From contig JAOTOL010001230.1 in assembly GCA_034440575.1 (NCBI GenBank), positions 236,501 to 300,500 on the forward strand: a DNA stretch of 64,000 bases, written 5' to 3'. Origin of the DNA: Imbricaverruca yamaguchii (taxonomy: Eukaryota; Arthropoda; Thecostraca; Neoverrucidae). The notes beneath the pieces are model-generated. The model saw only the letters and a program-made list of their open reading frames with translations. It was not told the DNA's origin and did not search any database. Below, one piece after another: positions 12,125-23,614 of the stretch (within the stretch, counting starts at the first letter, position 1; each line of letters starts with the position of its first letter). A program made the position numbers and the translations under genes.

Positions 12125-14330
12125 TATAGGTCTCTAAAAATCCTGCTGGTGTCCATGACAACCGCAGCCGGGCCCATAAAAATAATATTTGGGACCACAA
12201 AATGTCGCGCGAAGACCCCTGAAAATGATGCTAGGGCACCAAAAATCCCACCAAGAGCATTGGAAATCAAATGCATGGGCTAAAAATCGTTCCGAGACGC
12301 AAAATATGACGCTGAAGACTTCAAAATATTGGACCGGTCTCCCAAAAATATCGCTGGGATCCCAAAGAGTTGCGTTGCGCTGGGATCACGAAAAGTTACG
12401 ACCGGGCCCCTAAAATCACGCTAAGGCCTTCAAAGGTGGGTCCTGGATCCTGGAAATCGCACTGGGGGCAAAAAAGTATCGCCGGGCTCAAGAAAATCAC
12501 GCTGGGCGCCAAAAAAAAAACTGGCCAGGCTGTCGAAATCACGCTGGGTCTCAAAAGGTCGGGACGGTATCCTTGATAATCGCACTGTGCTCCACAAAAG
12601 GTCAGACCGGGGCCCCTGAAAATCACGCTGGGAGCACAACAAAAGTCGTGCCGTGGTCCTTGAAATCACCATGGGAGCTGGAAGAAGACGGGCTGGGCCC
12701 TTCAAAATCACACTGGGGCCTCAAAAGGTCTCACCTGGGGCCCTAAAACCACGCCGGGGGGCGAAAAAGTCGTGTCTAGATTCTTAAAAATCATAATGGG
12801 GACCCCAAGGGGTTGGCCGCCCCCGACAATTACGCTGAACATGAAGATGCCAAAAAATCGCGCCCGGGCCGTCGAAAATCACTCCAGGGGCTCAACAAGT
12901 CGCACCGGCGTCCCAACAGTGATGGAGAACACCTACTAAATAAAGTCGGGGCAACGAAAAAGAAACAATCCCGATATGGATAATAATTATGGTGTCTCAG
13001 CAAATGCCCCCAAAAAACAAACACGTGTTGGGTCCCCAAAGACGTGTCGATGCCATAAAACTCGCGATGGGCATCCTAAATAATGACAACAAGGTCTAAA
13101 AATCGCACTTAGACCCAAAAACGTCGCACCGCTGCCCTTGGAAATCACAATAGGGGCGCAAAAAGTCGCGCCGGAACCACACAATTCGCAGCTGGCTTCC
13201 CCAAAACCAATTCCTACTCGAAATGTCACTTTGCGGCCACAACAATTGCGCCGAAGACCCCAGAAACGTGTCGGGATCCGGAAAAGAAACGCTTTGGAAC
13301 AACGAAAAGATGCACCGGAGCTCGAGGAATCGTAACGTGGCTCAGAAATATTACGCAAGAGCCTTACAAAAATAGAAGTCAATACCAAAAATCACAAAAG
13401 GACTCTATCGAGAAGACCTGAACACCGGAAAATTCAGGACAAGTCCCGAAAGAAAGTTATCATAAGGGCCTTCCTTTCTACTCTGAAGGGTGTCATTGGA
13501 TGAAAAGAAACACGTTGAGCAGCCACCGTGGCATACCAAGGAGACGAATCCCCCTCCATCCTGAAGATGTGGACTACCAAAAACCCAAGAATTGCGCCGG
13601 GGTACAAAAAAATGGTTCTGAGGCCCCATAAATTCGCATCGAGCCCCCAGAATTAGGGATTACAAATGAATACCGTGGGAACCAAAAACTTGCACGGGGC
13701 CTAACAATTTCCACTGGGGAACGCAAAAATCGCACTGTGGCACATAGAAGTACAACATGCCCAGCGAACTAGCGCCGAGCCCCTCAAATATCGCGATTGG
13801 GACCCAAAATTCCTGTTGGTAATCTCATAAGTTCTGGTCAGGGCATCAAACATTCCCCGCGGGTATCCCTAAAATCAGCATCGATTGCCCCAAATAAGCA
13901 CAACGTGGCCCCAAAGTCGCATTGGAACCAGATAAGAATCAAGCTGAAGTTCTCCGAAATAAAGAGAGATTAAGAAAACTAAATACGAAGCCAAATACGC
14001 AAACTAAGTACGAGCCAGGAAAATCACTTCTTTGTCCAAACATACCACCAGATGCCTTAACAAATAGCATACCGGTCACCGAAAAACGTATCCGGGCTCG
14101 AAAAAACGTGACGGGACATGACAAATCGCCGGGAGCCGAAAAAGCCGGTGGCTCGAACTTTGCATTCTTCAGAAGTTACCAAAAATTACATTGAGCACAG
14201 AAAACTGGCGTCGGATCTATTGGAAACTACGCGCCTGGGCCGGAAAGGTCGTGACGGGACCACGTTAAATTATATTGGAGCCCCCAATATCATGCTGGGG
14301 TCCCACAAATGTGAGCGAGGAACCCAAAAT
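12125..14330 (-). repeat. degenerate GC-rich satellite, about 42-bp dimeric unit
   Basis: Repeats alternate an AAATCACGCTGGGGCC-like half with an AAAAGTCGCGCCGGGGCCCC-like half, giving a roughly 40-44 bp dimer. The clearest stretch is 12400-12800; decay increases to about 14600. The reverse complement of the same unit forms the array at 24540-25740. Many overlapping open frames in all phases (up to 133 codons) come from the repeat, not from genes. Confidence 0.85.
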
Positions 14331-14599
14331 AAACACAGCGGGATCCTAAGAGCACAACTGAAGGACGAAAATGCACTAGGTCTTCCAAAACGTACCGTGT
14401 TTGGCAAAAACCAGCAAGACCTTAAAACATGAGTTGCAGCTCAAAGTAGCTACACCGGAAGCTAAAAAAGCAAACACAACTGGTCCCTCAAAGCATACCG
14501 AGGCTTTGAGACCGCATGGGAGCCTCAAAAGCAGGCTGGGGCCCTTAAGAAATCGACATGGTACTAGAAGAGGGACACAAAGACCGGGCACTAAATAAA

Positions 14600-15892
14600 C
14601 ACTTCGGGGATTGCGAAAACGCGCTAGTACATAAAAAGTATCGTCTGTGTAAAAACAAACAATACAACATTTTAAAAAGAACTAGGATCACAAAAATGTG
14701 CCGGGCACCTGACAATAATTGTCTGGAGCCACACATAGCATCCATAGACACAAAAAAAAATAGAAAAGTCCAAAAAAAGAACACCAAAACTCCGTTCGGT
14801 AGCCAATCTGGGAGCGTATCTAACCAAAGAGATTTGGTGCATCAAAGCTCAGCGGTTATCCGGATTTTTTAGAGAACAGAAAACGTGGGAAGAGAACTAA
14901 ACATCAAATTGCTTTCTGGACGGTATCTTATGGTGGTTAAGTCTGAACACGTTATGACTTTATGAGGTACAGTGTGTTGTCATCTGTCAGCTATTTTGCA
15001 CTGAATTGTTGGTCCCTATAATAAGCGCTTACATTCTGTTTCAGCCGGGAATCACATGATGTAGTAGCATTTCGTTTGAAGTGGCGGATATTCTAAGGTG
15101 CACGACGTGTATTACCGATGTGATTGAGGTGGCTGATCACCTATATGTTGGAGTCAGGCCGTGAGTACGAACAGCATGCCATATATTTATATTTATTACA
15201 TTTTTCTTCCCCTCAGTCTGTCAGCCTGCCAATATTGGTCTGCAACACACCGGATGAAATAATGTTCAACCAGCGTTCACTCGTCTTTCTTGTTTCTGAA
15301 CCTCCCCAGCACCAATCATGATACTTCTTTTGCAATGCGCCAGCAAGTAAGCTACGTTCTTGATTGTTCTTTCTCCTCGCCAACATCGGTGAACATGTAC
15401 AGCGGTACAACGGGGGGCATCTTTAAGACGTATTGTACTAAATCATGGAAACCAGGGCACACCACATGCCCATTAGTGAGGCTGTAATGAGCTTGCCCCA
15501 CCTCCCCCACACACACCTAAGCATATAACGGAAGTTGAAGAAATTTTATTTGAACAGTAATCTTAAATGGCTTCACCCGCAACAGGAAGATAAACCTATC
15601 ATTACACCAGAATTAATCGGTCGTGAAAAGAGTTCCAAGTGCAGCAAGAAGTGTAAATCTGAAAGTACTTATACTGCGATAATCGTTCTTTTCAGGACCA
15701 CATGCTGCTGTAGCCATAGGCGCGCCCAGGGGGTCTGCCCCAACCCCACCCCACTTAGCGGTGAAAGTTGTGTTCATTATTAAAATTATAGGATTTCCTA
15801 TCCAAGTGCTCAAACACGGTGTTTTGCGAAATTCCTGGGTGCGCCCCTGCTGTCGACCCTGGCCAACCCACTTTTTGAGACGTTCATACGCC
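14600..15892. other. unassigned stretch
   Basis: The first 200 bp may be the most decayed end of the preceding satellite. Beyond that no repeat, domain or RNA gene is recognised. Open frames are short. Confidence 0.4.
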
Positions 15893-16238
15893 TATGGTCA
15901 TGGGTAGTCACGTGATCTGAGTTCAAGTGACCATTTTTTGTGTTTGTTCAGAATTGAAAACTGACCCAGAAACGAAAAGAAGAGGTCTGCGATTATAAAG
16001 ATGTGCTATGTATCTATGCTGGGCTTTAAAGTACCGGAGATAATCGCTCTTAAATATTTACCTGCAACGTGACCTATGAAAATTTTAGCAGGCCATATAT
16101 CCGAGATCGTTGCCAGTACGAAACTAAAACATTCATAGATTGATTCAGCGCCCATGACTACCCTATATACCCACTTAGGTTGAAATCGCTCGCATGGCGG
16201 TGTCATCTCCCCATAATTGTGATCGTCTGGTAACAGAC
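15893..16238 (-). repeat. dispersed repeat, copy 2
   Basis: Reverse complement of 4365-4702; shared anchors include ATCGCTCGCATGGCGGTGTC and TTCGTTTCTGGGTCAG on the minus strand. It makes up the C-terminal half of a 155-codon minus-strand frame, so that frame is chimeric and not a gene. Confidence 0.75.
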
Positions 16239-16259
16239 CTCCCGTAATGCTAAATGGTA

Positions 16260-16490
16260 CAGTCACCATGGCAAGATGTTCAAGTGGAGTCCCCCAGGGG
16301 TCAGTACTGGAACCAATATTGAGACACTGAGAATGGTTGTGGAAATAAATAAGAATGAATCGTACACAAGTGAAGAGATCATCAGGAAGCTTTACTGTGT
16401 CTGTGTCAGGCCGCATTTGGAATACTAAGTTCAAGTTTGGTCCCCTAGCTATGAAAAGAATTGTTGTCAACAATTTGTGTTCATAGCTAG
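16260..16490 (+). pseudogene. CR1/L2-like LINE reverse transcriptase fragments
   Basis: Plus-strand translation shows RCSSGVPQGSVLEPI (16276-16320), the conserved block just before the catalytic xADD motif. It is followed at about 16384-16460 by RKLYCVCVRPHLEY, a stop, then VQVWSPSYEK, which is the later VRPxLEYxxxVWSP block of the same family. The sequence that should lie between them, including the catalytic aspartates, is missing. Confidence 0.75.
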
Positions 16491-16658
16491 GGGAAAACTA
16501 CAGAAAACTACAGAAATGGTTAGTGGCTTCACCTACCTTGTCAATTCCTGGTACCAAATAAAGTTCAAATTCCATGTGTATCCATTCGGGTGCCCTACAC
16601 CATGCATTTGGTGGCCTTCATAGAACAGCCTTGAAATTAAGACCATCATAAATCATGG

Positions 16659-16825
16659 TTGGTTGGTTGGTTATTTGTTTAACGACACATCGACTGCTGA
16701 GTCATGTAGCGTCACCAGTCTCACACGCCGATTGGTCGCGGGCGAAGAGTAGAGACAGGCGAGACTCGAACCCCCAACCTTTCCATTGTGAGACGAGCAA
16801 CTTACCCATAGACTACTCGTCCCCC
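16659..16825 (-). mobile_element. tRNA-derived SINE (type 1), copy 1
   Basis: Minus-strand element of 167 bp. The head is tRNA-like: an A-box region TAGTCTATGGGTAAGTTGCTC, an anticodon-loop-like CTCACAA followed by GAAAGG as in tRNA-Val(CAC), and B box GGTTCGAGTCTC. The tail reads GTCGATGTGTCGTTAAACAA and ends in AACC repeats. It is flanked by an imperfect 15-bp duplication CATCAtaAATCATGG (16644-16658) and CATCAacAATCATGG (16826-16840), two mismatches. Copies lie at 26087-26253 and 41077-41242. Confidence 0.9.
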
Positions 16826-16934
16826 CATCAACAATCATGGCAAATTCTACTGATAAAGTCCTTCAAACTTCATTTTCTTCTCCGTCATATCAGGACATAT
16901 TATTTGCCACCAAGAAACAACTAGGGACAGTTCG

Positions 16935-17330
16935 GAAAACTTCGGAAAACTCGGAAAACTCGGAAAACTGCTTCGGAAAGCCCAGGTGAGTCCCGTAAAA
17001 ATAGAAAAACAGGGGTGCCGAAATCCGATTATTTTTGTGTTTTTTTTTCGTGGGTGCAGTGGTTACTCTACCTCACCCTATTTCGGTACTCAGACCGCCC
17101 CTGAGTGGTCAGATGCACAACCGAAATGTCTCGAGTGTTCCTAAAATCCTGTGATTTTTTATGGGGGAGGTGACCGGGTGGGTGGGACAAACAATTTCCG
17201 AATTTTAGAAACCAAAAAATACAGTTGCCGAAATCCAACGATTTTTTTTCGTGGTGGTGGGGGGGGGGGTGCAGTGGTGAGTTCCTCACCCGTTATCGGT
17301 GCCTCTGACCGCCCCTGGTTGTAAGAAAAT
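16935..17330. repeat. short GGAAAACTC stutter and a ~100-bp direct duplication
   Basis: Repeated TCGGAAAACT words at 16937-16970 are followed by two diverged direct copies of a block: 17018-17105 and 17225-17325. Both contain TGCCGAAATCC, a T-run with TCGTGG, GTGCAGTGGT and GACCGCCCCTG. Function is unknown. Confidence 0.7.
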
Positions 17331-17339
17331 GTCCTGACA

Positions 17340-18330
17340 CTTTCACTTTTACGCTCTAGTTTCCGCACCTACGATGCCCAGGATCTGACACATGACCGCG
17401 CTAGATCTTGCTGACCGCAGGATCTAACCGTGAGAGCACAAGTTTTATGTGGCTCACATGAATGACTTTTATCGGAACGTGAGAACGCACTATGCGCATG
17501 GTTCGCACCACCCGCGCGCCACCTCCTGGCGTATCGTAATCGGATGACTGCCAGGTGATGAGGTCGGATCGCGTGACGCGCGCGGACTTCAATGGCCACC
17601 CCTTAGGCACAATTTCGGTGCGGTCGAGCAAATGTGCTGCATGTGAGCGACGCCGATGTGGTTGGAGAACGGGTTCCGCCGAAGTCCTCTATCGTCAATT
17701 GGTTTAAGGTGTGAAACGTGGATTTTAAAGTAGTCGGGATATCATCGATTTTCGTGCGCTTAATCGGCTCGGTTTCAACTGGCGTAGCTCGCAAGCAAAT
17801 GAACTGATGGACACCAAACCGACACCGTGGTGTAGCCGAGACAATCTCCAAGCTCGGAAGTGCAAACGTTTTCGTCGTACGTGGCACGTGCATCCAAAGG
17901 AGGGGTGTAAAGAACAGCCGGCCGTTTTCATCGCTTTTTCCGATTGGGTCTGGTACTGGAAAACGGATAAAAGTGACGACACGCAGTTGCGTGCATTAGC
18001 TGGATCCATGTACCGGCTACACTTTCCTCATTGACTATGGGCATCTACGACATACCAGGGGTCAGCCAATGCGACAAGAGTGACAAGTGTCGTGACCCAT
18101 AAAACGGGCTCTTCTCCCCACTCCATCAACTTCTCGGTGAGGCCACATTTTGGATAAAGTGATATACACGCATAGCCCAAACGATTGTGATTCACACGAT
18201 ACCTTTAGATTTTCACCAACGAAACAGCTTTTCATACAATCAAGGATGTCTTAAAGCATTACCCAACATCATTTTCGGTCTTCCCAACCGGCTCATTGCA
18301 TGGATGAATCGTTCGATTTGCTGGAGCCAA
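17340..18330. other. GC-rich block without recognised genes
   Basis: 17360-18020 is richer in GC and CpG than its surroundings and holds overlapping open frames of 75-96 codons on both strands. None shows a domain I recognise. It could be a decayed coding relic, but the competing frames argue against calling a gene. Confidence 0.35.
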
Positions 18331-20520
18331 CTTCATCGGTCGAAAATAATGCAAGTCGCACGTGCTACCACACCAGTTAAGCTACCGTGTGAAGGAGTTT
18401 ATATAGGTGGATACATCTTATGTTGTCTGCTGGGAAATACAAATGTGCTACAAAATAATATAGAAATGAAGATGGAAAAGGGCAGGACAGCTCACATCAG
18501 GTGAGGTCAGCTTAGGTCATGTCAGGCCAGGTCCTGCTAAGTTAAATTAGATTTGGTGATATTCTATTCGATTGGGTTTTGCTGTGTTGTGTTGTGTTGT
18601 GCTGGGTTTGGTTAAGTTAGGCTAGGTTAATGCAGATTAGTTAATTTCGCGCTACCTCGGTTCACAACTGCTCGGAGAAGGGAAGTATTATACACGGTCT
18701 ATATGTAAGCTATGCATACTTTTACGATCAGTCGCTCTTGCTGCCACGCCAGCCAGCTGCCGTAGGAATGATTTGTCAGGTGAATGTAACTTACGCTGCA
18801 TAGCTGGAATTGTAGCTGTTCTATAGGAAGTATGGAAACAATGTTTCTAAGGAATACGTAGATGAAATTGGAAAATGGCAGAGCAAATCATATCAAATAC
18901 GGTCTGCTTACGTCAGGTCATGTCAGCTCTGGTCCTGTTAGGTTAAGTTAGGTTTGGTGGTATTGGGTTAGGTTTGGTTGTATTGGGTTGGACTGGGCTG
19001 GGCTCGGCTAGGCTGGGCTTGGCTGGGCTGGGCTGGGCTAGGTTCGGTTAGTGTAGATTAGTGAACCCGTCCCGTCTCGGAGGGTCTTCAACCGCCCCCT
19101 CCCCCTCAGGTTTTTCGTGGATAGCGGACGAACAGCGTGAGGTAGCGCGCCCAAATTTGGCATACCTTTTTCCACATAAATTTGACATGCTGTTTCAAAA
19201 TTGTGTAAGGGTCAACGAGTTAGTTACGGTCAAGTGGGGTCGCCTTCAAAAACGTTCAACCAGTCGTCACGCTTTAACGGATACAGATATTGTAATGAAA
19301 CTTTCAGCGTTTGCTTGTCTTTACGGATGCAATAAAACGTACAAGTTGAATTTTTCACTTTTTTCGTTTTTGACCACATAAAATTTTGCGTATTTGCCAT
19401 CCTGCAGTTCAAACACAGGATTCTGCCTAAAGCATTTTGTATTAGGGCAAGTTGACTTCCAACAACATTTCTCGGTCTGCTCTACCCAGTGGAGAAGGAA
19501 AATTAAGGAAAACTCGAAAACTCAAAATTTGGAAGAAAAAAGTATTTGTGGGGGGGGGGGGTAGAAAAATATTGTAGCCCTGGTCGATTTCGCTGTCCTT
19601 TTCTTATTCCAAATAACTTTTGTTTCTTTTTCATATATCCCCCAAAATGAACTCCCAGAGTAAAAAAAAAACATAATGCAAGTCGTGAAAATCTAGTGCC
19701 CTAGTGACGTTACTTTTGGGGGTAATTTTTGTTTCTGGGTGGACCTGGACCCTACTCGTCGAGCGATTTCCGATGACACCTCTTTTCGTTTTCGTGCGAT
19801 GCTTAGTTTGGATTTTAAAGGGGGGTCTTCAACTGCCCCCCCCCCCCCCCGAGACGGGGTGGGAGGATTTCACAGGAAAGACGGCGCGGGTTAATCTCGT
19901 GTCAACTCCATTCAAATCAGCTTGGGGATCCTACATGATTTATACTTAGGATATGTATACTTATACGATCAATCGCTCGGGCGCTACATGATCGACGCAG
20001 TCGATGCGCCCCGAAACTCCAATGACAACTACGATCAATTGCTCGTGCTGCCACGCCAGCCAAGCTACCGTGAGAATGAATTTTTAGGTGAATGTAACCT
20101 ACGCTGCCTACCGGGAATTGCAGCTGTGCTATAGGAAGCATAGAAATGAAGGTAGCCAAAAACAGAGAAGGTGGGATCAAATGAGGTTTGCTTAGGTCAG
20201 GTCAAGTCCTGTTAGGTAGGTTAGGTTAGGTTGGGTTAAGCTATGTCAGGCTAAGTTATGCTTAGTCATGTTAGGTTAGGTTATGTTGGGTTATGTTAGG
20301 TTAGGTTTCGCTTAGGTTTGGTTCAGTTTGGCCACATTTCGTTTAGGATTGATTCAGTTTGACTAGGTTTGTTTAGTTTTGGTTAGGTTTGGTTAGATTG
20401 GGTAAGATTTAGTTTGGTTATAGGTTAAGCTCGTGTTAGGTTAGTGTAGACTTGCCAATTTTGGGTGAACTCCGCTCAAATCCGATCAGGAGCGAAATAG
20501 CCTGGATAGATTTTGGACAC
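18330..20520 (+). repeat. three-unit array with TTAGG-like tracts
   Basis: Three direct, diverged units: about 18330-18690, 18690-19925 (enlarged by the MITE at 19066-19890) and 19925-20520. Each carries GTGCTGCCACGCCAGCC-like sequence, then ATAGAAATGAAG-like sequence, then a tract rich in TTAGGTTAGG/GGTCAGGTC words, then GATTAGTTAAT-like sequence. The tracts resemble arthropod TTAGG telomere DNA but are too irregular and internal to be a telomere. Confidence 0.75.
19066..19890 (+). mobile_element. TTAA MITE, copy A (825 bp)
   Basis: The left end CCCGTCCCGTCTCGG and the reverse complement of the right end CCCGCGCCGTCTTTCC form short imperfect terminal inverted repeats. TTAA follows the right end (19891-19894); the left flank is decayed (TGAA). 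The sister array unit at 18631-18650 (GATTAGTTAAT) shows the empty TTAA site. The interior is non-coding with C/G homopolymer runs near both ends. TTAA targets with CCC...GGG ends are typical of piggyBac-type transposons; Kolobok also uses TTAA. Confidence 0.85.
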
Positions 20521-20694
20521 ACTAATATGGTAGCGTGGTTGGTGTGCATCTAGTTGTAATTCAGGTTGGTTGTCTGGGCCGGAGACGGCGGTTGGCCGGC
20601 GTCTTTGTGATGATAAAGATCATGCCACGGTGGACGAGGGCCGGCCAGGTCCTTGCTAAATCAGGTGGTTTGCACACTGTGCGGTTGTCTGCGC
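20521..20694. other. unassigned spacer
   Basis: Between the three-unit array and MITE copy B. The 67-codon frame 20535-20738 reads into the MITE and is not a gene. Confidence 0.4.
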
Positions 20695-21124
20695 TCGAAG
20701 TCAACTTTCCCAATAAAAAATATTTACTTTCGCCATAATCACCGATTTTAACTCTAAAGGGCAAATATACCAAACGAATAAGTAATCAAAAACAGAAAAA
20801 TGACAAATTCCTCTTGTGCAACGTTTTGTTGCACCCCTAAGGATAAGCAAACGCTGAAAGTTTCATTCATATATCTTCATCCGTTAAAGCGTGACGATTG
20901 GTTCAACTCTTTTGGAGGTGACCTCACTTGACCTTAACTAACTCGTTGACCCTAGACAACCTGACTTCAAAATTATGACAACATGACAAACCGATGTGGG
21001 AAAAGGTATGTTAAATTTCGGTGCGCTGCCGCGCGCCGTTCTTTCACAGTCGGCGGAAAACCTTAGGGGGATCGTCACCGACCCCCCCCCCCCCCCACCA
21101 CCCCCCACCAAGGTACAGCGCGGG
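20695..21124 (-). mobile_element. TTAA MITE, copy B (truncated)
   Basis: The minus strand matches the 5' half of copy A: terminal CCCGCGCTGTACC next to TTAA (21125-21128), then the blocks with GGCATACC-like, CTAACTCGTTGACC and CGTTAAAGCGTGACGATTGG (plus-strand reading of the last two). Homology stops near 20695, so the distal half is missing. Confidence 0.85.
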
Positions 21125-21410
21125 TTAATCAGCAATTTGCATAAATTGCTTTACCAGTCGCCGATTTAAACACTACATCGTCGAGCATTTTGGAAAATGC
21201 GCCAGTTTGACAATGTTTCGCTTATATTGGCAATCGTGATCACATCACCTCACCACGCAGACAGTGCTTTAGGTCGCATTCGAGTACAAACTTCTTGCGG
21301 CTACCTCGCTCCTTTTTTGTAGCTGATGTTTGGAAAACCATGCCAATAACGCATCGAGTACGAACACCCAGGCCAGAGGCAATCGAACACGTGCAACTGT
21401 TAACACTGAA

Positions 21411-21466
21411 TATTATATTTGGACTACCAAGCAGATGACAATCTGCTTGGTAGTCCAAATATAATA
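21411..21466. repeat. perfect 26-bp hairpin with 4-nt loop
   Basis: The arms 21411-21436 and 21441-21466 are perfect reverse complements around GACA; the inner part of the left arm reads TTTGGACTACCAAGCAGAT. Perfect pairing in otherwise decayed DNA suggests a recent origin or conversion. It is shorter than a usual pre-miRNA stem. Confidence 0.95.
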
Positions 21467-22344
21467 GGTCACAGGGAAGCGAGCCGATGAGCCGCGAAGC
21501 AGACCACCATATCCTCGTAGAGCCAGACGGAGGTCGGCGGCTCCGGCTATGAGCCAATGCTGGCCGTGAAACTCGACAACCTTGGCCTTCAGAGCCGATG
21601 GCAGACCTCGAACGAAACGAAGGAATGTGTACTGGGAATCAGGTCAATGTTCGACCGTGCAGCAGCGACAGGACGATGGCATGTGGCACTTCGGACCGAG
21701 CTGGAGACCTACAGGAGTACAAGGGGAGGGGAGAAACACAACCGCCTGGCGCCTATGACTGATCTGTGTTGAATTATCAGTCTAATGGTGTCCAAACCGT
21801 CGCAATTTGATGGATGGTGTAACGTGCGCGAGCTGGTAAACATTTTACGAACCGGACCCCCGGGCCCTGCCGGGCGGCCGGATGTGGCAAATCGTCGGCT
21901 GTGCCGGGCAGCCGACGAGAATATTGCAATAACTTGAAATATATCAGGTATATAATCTTACAATTTCTGGCGTGAGGACGTCCCGATGCATCGATTGCGT
22001 CCACCAAATTACATGTCATTCGGATCAGAAACAAAGTTAGCCGGTTGGCTTCTAGAAACCGCTACCAATACGAATGAAGACTGAAACGTCACCAATGCGA
22101 GGGTTAAGACTATATCCTATTGTATTTAAGAATTTAGCCACCACATTAGGTGTATTTACCCACTATGCATCGATGCTGACTAAGAAACGCAGGCCAATAT
22201 CCAACTCGGATTCCGAGAAACGTGCCTTGAATGAATGCATCGCCCTGCAGCATCTCGCGCAAATTCATCGACCTGCAATCTGTTAATAAGAGGTGAACCA
22301 GAGGTTTCTACGTCTGCCGGTTTGCCGCGCCCCCATATGCGACT
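21467..22344. other. unassigned stretch
   Basis: Moderately GC-rich DNA with short frames (70-85 codons) on both strands. None is recognisable. Confidence 0.4.
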
Positions 22345-22828
22345 AGGTCGAAAATGATTTCACGTAGCATATTTTCGCGGAGACGGTGTGGACATTGTGA
22401 CCTGTGGACATTATGAACTATTGACATTATGAACGCGTGGGTATTGTGAACTGTGGACAGTATGAGCTGTAGACTTTATGAACTGTGGAAGTCGTGAGCT
22501 GTTAACATTATGCACTGCGAAGATAATAAACGTGTGGAAGTTATGAACTCGAGCCCGTGGACATTATGAACTGTGGATAGTATGACCTGTGTACATTATG
22601 AACTCGTGGACATTATGAAGTTGTGGACATTATGAACTTGTGGTACTTATGAGCTGTGGGCACTGAGCTGTGGACATTGTGATCTGTGGACAGTTCGATT
22701 TGTAGACATTAGGAACTATGGACATTGTGAGCTGTGGGAGTTGTGAACATGCGGACATCGTGAGCTGTGGACACTATGAACTGTGAACAATTATGAACTT
22801 GTGGACACTGAACTGTGGACATTATGAA
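22345..22828 (+). repeat. 16-18 bp minisatellite, long copy with conserved flank
   Basis: The flank ATTTCACGTAGCATATTTTC (about 22359-22378) is followed by roughly 25 degenerate copies of GTGGACATTATGAACT. Flank and array match the minus strand of 760-945. The array abuts MITE copy C at its right end. Confidence 0.9.
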
Positions 22829-23610
22829 TGTTCCGCCTTGTCTCTCCTGTCAGATCCCCGCACCCAGTCTCGTAGGCGGGCGGTCGATAGAGATCCCCCT
22901 CTAATCTCCAAACTAAGCGTCGCACGAAAACGAAATAGGTGTCATAGGTGATCCCCCCCCCCCCAAAAAAAGTGATGTCACTACGGGTTCTAGAGCTTCC
23001 CGACTTACATTATGTTTGTGGCTCTGGGGGGTTCATTTTTTAGGGAGATTGGAAGAAAAAGAATTATATGGTATCAAAGAAAGTATGCGAAATCGACCAG
23101 GCCCATAACATTTTTCGCCACCCAAAAATACCCACTTCATTTTTTTTTTAGTTTTCAAGTTTTCTTCAATTTTCCTTTTCTTATAGGTAGAGTGGACCAA
23201 AAAAATGTTCTTCGTTGTGAACTTCCTCCAATAAAAAACTTAATTTGGCCAGAATCTACTATTTTAACTCTAATGGGCAAATATACAAAATAAGTAATCA
23301 AAAACGGTGAAGAAAAATCCTTTGGTGCGCTTTGTTGCATCCCTAAAGATAAGAATACGCTGAAAGTTCCATTAAAATATCTATCCGTTAAAGCGTGATG
23401 ACTGGTTCAACTTTATTCGTAGTGACCTCACTTGATCTTGACTAACTCGTTGACCCTAGATGAGCTGACTTAAAAATGTTGACACCGTATGCAAAATTGA
23501 TGTGGGAAAAGGTATGCCAAATTTCGGCGCACTGCCGCTCGTCGTTCTTCCACTCTCCGCGGAAGACCTTAGGGGGGGGGTGTCAACGACCTCCCACGAG
23601 ACGGCGCAGG
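22829..23610 (-). mobile_element. TTAA MITE, copy C
   Basis: Full-length inverted relative of copy A. On the minus strand the 5' end is CCTGCGCCGTCTCG beside TTAA (23611-23614). Its 3' end, around 22829-22860, matches copy D (GTCTCTCCTGTCAGATC on plus), but the flanking TTAA there has decayed. It contains the same GTTGACCCTAGA and CGTTAAAGCGTGATGACTGG blocks. Confidence 0.85.
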
Positions 23611-23614
23611 TTAA

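Noticed and set aside
12189..13388. Overlapping open frames up to 133 codons, both strands
   Set aside because: They arise from the degenerate ~42-bp satellite and shift with it; the same happens at 24501-25549.
16006..16473. 155-codon minus-strand protein
   Set aside because: The frame reads antisense through a plus-strand LINE fragment and then a dispersed repeat; it is a chimera of two repeats.
16659..16924. 89-codon frame with a DSNPQPF-type reading
   Set aside because: It is the antisense reading of the tRNA-derived SINE, including its B box, and not a protein.
17340..18040. Possible GC-rich gene on either strand
   Set aside because: Frames of similar length compete on both strands, none has a recognisable domain, start context or splice pattern.
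20170..20450. Telomere
   Set aside because: TTAGG-like words are irregular, internal and repeated in three array units, with unrelated DNA on both sides.
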